Origin: Campylobacteraceae bacterium
Lineage (GTDB): Bacteria; Campylobacterota; Campylobacteria; Campylobacterales; JALSKU01
Length of the DNA stretch: 8,443 nt
Direction: 5' to 3'
NCBI GenBank assembly: GCA_015488975.1
Contig: WFMT01000256.1
Coordinates: 1-8,443 of the forward strand
The notes under the pieces were generated by a model. It was not told the origin of the DNA, did no database searches, and saw only the letters and a program-made list of their open reading frames with translations. The position numbers and the translations under genes were made by a program. Below are positions 6,901 to 8,443 of this stretch, one piece after another; the first letter of the stretch is position 1; the number at the start of each line of letters is the position of its first letter.

Positions 6901-7466
6901 TAGTGCTTGATACTCAAGTGTATTCAAATACAGGAGGACAACAGTCAAAAGCAACACCAACAGGCGCGGTTGCAAAGTTTGCAGCAGGCGGGAAAAGTGC
7001 TGCTCCTAAAGATTTGGCGGCTATGGCGGTGGCTTACGAGAATGTATATGTTGCAAAAGTCTCTTTGGGTGCAAACAGTGTGGCAACTACTAAAGCATTT
7101 ATGGAGGCAGAAGCTTATGACGGTGTTTCTATCATCATTGCATATACTCAGTGCATCGCACATGGATATGATCTAAGGTATGGAATGCAGCAGCAAAAAA
7201 ATGCGGTAAACAGTGGTCTGTGGCCAATTTTTAGATTTAACCCTTCATTGATTGATAGTGATACAAATCCTATGCATCTTGACTATAGAGGTCCTAAAAT
7301 CGATGTAAAAGATTATATGTATAATGAAACAAGATTTAAAATGGTTGAAAAAATGAACAAAAACTCAGCCAAAAAATTCTTGGAAACAGCAAGGCATACA
7401 GCACAAACTCAATATAAAAGGTACAAAACTCTTGAAGAAGAGTATGAACCTAAAACAGTAAAATAA
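3903..7466 (+). CDS. nifJ: Pyruvate:ferredoxin (flavodoxin) oxidoreductase, single-chain
   Basis: This enzyme interconverts pyruvate + CoA and acetyl-CoA + CO2 using thiamine diphosphate (TPP) and three [4Fe-4S] clusters, with ferredoxin or flavodoxin as electron partner, in the cytoplasm. From the ATG it is 1187 residues, the normal length for the homodimeric form. The N-terminal domain has YPITPASPM (28-36), with T31, E64 and R114 at the same numbers as in the Desulfovibrio africanus enzyme. The gamma-type/EKR region has GLGSDGTVGANKN from 428. Two ferredoxin clusters are bound by C694, C697, C700, C704 and by C751, C754, C757, C761. The TPP domain carries the proximal-cluster cysteines C825, C828, C853 and C1084, GDGWAYDIG (975-983) and N1009. 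All catalytic residues are present. The protein ends without the C-terminal extension that the D. africanus enzyme has. It is followed after 13 nt by a DHOD-like gene, probably in the same transcript. In an autotroph it would act as pyruvate synthase, and in a heterotroph as pyruvate oxidase; the window cannot say which. Confidence 0.97.
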   Translation: MKKTYITVDANEAVARVAHKINEVIAIYPITPASPMGELSDVYSSKGEKNIFGQVPEVYEMQSEGGASGAVHGSLQAGAITTTFTASQGLLLMIPNMYKIAGELTSTVFHVASRSIANQALSIFGDHQDVMGIRQTGFVLLASGCGQEAHDFALIAQAATLEARVPFLHFFDGFRTSHEVSKIEVLSEDILKKMINTDLVNAHRKRALTPDNPFIRGTSQNPDVYFQTRESVNKYYLEVPKILQKQMDKFASLTGRAYHLFDYVGAIDATKVIMLMGSGAQAADETAEYLAKQGEKVGVIKVRLSLPFAVDAFIEALPKTVKAIAVLDRTKESGSLGEPLYNDVVTALFENRDNLPFDMPKVAGGRFGLSSKEFTPSMIKGIYDELEKQSPKKHFTVGINDDVTHTSIEYDENFFLKNDDMYEAMFYGLGSDGTVGANKNTIKIIGTQTDNYAQGYFVYDSKKSGSMTVSHVRISPKEIKSTYAIKKANFLAVHQAVFLEKFDILEHLRKDGIFLLNTPYPKEEVWQKLPKKVQEHIKENNITFYAIDAYRVAEKTKMGRKINTIMQTCFFAISKILPVDEAIKNIKESIKKTYGKKSDLIVSMNYEAVDNALKNLYKVDVDSQKIDSNITIKPILKGNMSHFVDEVTKKLSAYQGDSVPVSKLPADGTWPSGTTQYEKRNVGLEVPVWDPDTCIQCNECVTVCPHAVIRANVFDKSLLKDAPEGFLHAKAKGKEFGENDVYNISVSVEDCTGCSLCVEVCPAKNKSQTNLKAINMNPQLPLRDSGAKIWDFFTSLPTVDRDIVKHESAKEAQFLEPLFEFSGACPGCGETPYIKLATQLFGDRMIVANATGCSSIYGGNLPTTPWKKNKKGKGPAWSNSLFEDNGEFGLGFRLAIDNHRDRALTLLNELKDDLDEDLIEEIVNAVQKTEQDINLQRKRVEKLEDMLKKLSSDEAKELLGVSEYLVKKSVWIIGGDGWAYDIGYGGLDHVLASGKNVNILVLDTQVYSNTGGQQSKATPTGAVAKFAAGGKSAAPKDLAAMAVAYENVYVAKVSLGANSVATTKAFMEAEAYDGVSIIIAYTQCIAHGYDLRYGMQQQKNAVNSGLWPIFRFNPSLIDSDTNPMHLDYRGPKIDVKDYMYNETRFKMVEKMNKNSAKKFLETARHTAQTQYKRYKTLEEEYEPKTVK

Positions 7467-7479
7467 ACAGGAGATTACA

Positions 7480-8443
7480 ATGATAGATTTAACAACAAAA
7501 TATTTGGGAATGACTCTTAAAAATCCGCTTATTGCAAGCTCATCACCACTTACTGGTAATCTTGATGATATAAAAAGACTTGAAGATAGCGGTATAGCTG
7601 CTGTTGTTTTGCAGTCAATTTTTGAAGAACAAATTAATCATGAAATGCATGAAATAGACCATTTTTTGTTTAGAAAAACCAATGCGTTTTCTGAAGCGAC
7701 AGAATTTTTCCCGATAGATGAGGATTTTGATCATATAAGACCAGATGAATATCTTAATAATATACAAAAGATTACAGAAAGTGTAGATATCCCGGTTATC
7801 GGCAGTTTAAACGGAGTGAGTGAAGGTGGTTGGATAAATTATGCAAATAAATTGCAAGATGCCGGTGTGGATGCGATTGAGCTTAATGTAACTTATATTC
7901 CTACTGAAATCAGCCTTAATCCAAGAGAGGTTGAAGATATGTATGTATCAACTGTAAAAGATTTAAAAGAACATATAAAAGTGCCTCTTAATCTAAAAAT
8001 GAATTATTGTTTTAGTAATCCTGCTTTTATGGCGAAAAAATTTCAAGATGTGGGTGTGAATGGACTCAGTATATTTGACAATCCTGCTTTGGTAGATATT
8101 GATTTGGAGAATTTAACAACTATTACCAAGATAAATATGACATCTTCTTCAAATCTTAGCGAAACTTTGAGGTGGTGTGCTATTTTGTATAATCAATTAA
8201 GTGTTGATTTATGTGCAAATACAGGTATTCACAGTGGAGAAGATGTTTTAAAAGCACTAATGAGTGGGGCTAAAGCTACATCTTTTACATCAGTTTTACT
8301 GCAAAAAGGAATAAGTGAAATAGAGAAAATGTTAATGTATATAAAAAATTGGATGATAGAAAAAGAGTATGAATCAATTTCTCAAATGATAGGAAGTATT
8401 TCATTGAAACATACCGACAATCCTTCTGTCTTTGAGAGAAATT
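7480..8443 (+). CDS. Dihydroorotate dehydrogenase-like FMN TIM-barrel protein (3' end cut by window)
   Basis: An open frame of 321 codons runs off the right edge without a stop. It starts at an ATG 6 nt after AGGAG (7469-7473). It belongs to the DHOD-like group often found next to PFOR genes. It begins MIDLTTKYLGMTLKNPLIASSSPLT (1-25). Further family blocks are VVLQSIFEEQI (42-52), PVIGSLNGVSEGGWINYANKLQDAGVDAIELNV (105-137), NLKMNY (171-176), LRWCAILY (230-237) and TGIHSGEDVLKALMSGAKATSFTSVLL (248-274), the last being the phosphate/FMN-binding end of the barrel. It ends in FERN at the edge, and family members usually finish a few residues later, so little is missing. The catalytic-loop motif of true DHODs (NxSCPN-like) is not present after ELN, where the sequence reads VTYIPTE. 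It is therefore probably not the pyrimidine-pathway enzyme. Its reaction is unknown. Tight spacing with nifJ suggests a linked role. Confidence 0.87.
   Translation, partial: MIDLTTKYLGMTLKNPLIASSSPLTGNLDDIKRLEDSGIAAVVLQSIFEEQINHEMHEIDHFLFRKTNAFSEATEFFPIDEDFDHIRPDEYLNNIQKITESVDIPVIGSLNGVSEGGWINYANKLQDAGVDAIELNVTYIPTEISLNPREVEDMYVSTVKDLKEHIKVPLNLKMNYCFSNPAFMAKKFQDVGVNGLSIFDNPALVDIDLENLTTITKINMTSSSNLSETLRWCAILYNQLSVDLCANTGIHSGEDVLKALMSGAKATSFTSVLLQKGISEIEKMLMYIKNWMIEKEYESISQMIGSISLKHTDNPSVFERN

Noticed and set aside
6907..7176. Alternative-frame ORFs within nifJ on both strands (also 4458-5176 and 6017-6226)
   Set aside because: They lie wholly inside an intact, conserved PFOR reading frame, have no ribosome binding site worth noting and resemble no protein family.

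Overview
The window is AT-rich and almost fully coding. All six recognisable genes lie on the + strand, and a seventh is represented only by its last codons. The gene set is a split-subunit glycine cleavage P-protein, a single-chain pyruvate:ferredoxin oxidoreductase (PFOR), a PsiE-family membrane protein and an HI0933-type flavoprotein, with strong AGA, TTA and AAA codon use. This fits a low-GC anaerobic or microaerobic bacterium. I lean towards a Campylobacterota member of the Sulfurimonas/Sulfurovum/Arcobacter kind, but this rests on gene content and sequence style, not on a marker gene.

Region 1 (1-2116) is a translationally coupled glycine cleavage and lipoylation cluster. The last 15 codons of what is probably gcvPA overlap the start of gcvPB (ATGA). 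The gcvPB stop in turn overlaps the start of a lipoate/octanoate transfer gene by 7 nt. The P-protein decarboxylates glycine and passes the aminomethyl group to the lipoyl arm of GcvH, and the third gene plausibly supplies that lipoyl arm.

Region 2 (2117-2296) is a 180-base spacer. It holds two hairpins, one a 13-bp-stem palindrome without a terminator-type T-run, and looks like a structured intergenic or repeat element.

Region 3 (2297-3767) has a small four-helix PsiE-family membrane protein followed after 19 nt by an HI0933/YhiN/BaiN-family FAD protein. These two may be co-transcribed, but no functional link is evident.

Region 4 (3768-8443) opens with a 135-base promoter region carrying a TATAAT box inside a perfect 15-bp palindrome. 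It is followed by the 1187-residue PFOR, then, after 13 nt, by a dihydroorotate-dehydrogenase-like TIM-barrel protein that runs off the right edge. PFOR interconverts pyruvate and acetyl-CoA + CO2 with low-potential ferredoxin or flavodoxin. The role of the neighbouring DHOD-like protein is not established.

I see no tRNA, rRNA, CRISPR array, IS element or phage gene, and no clear sign of an undescribed multi-gene system. The most interesting items are the palindromic nifJ promoter region, the structured spacer at 2160-2250, and the DHOD-like protein that has lost the usual catalytic loop.
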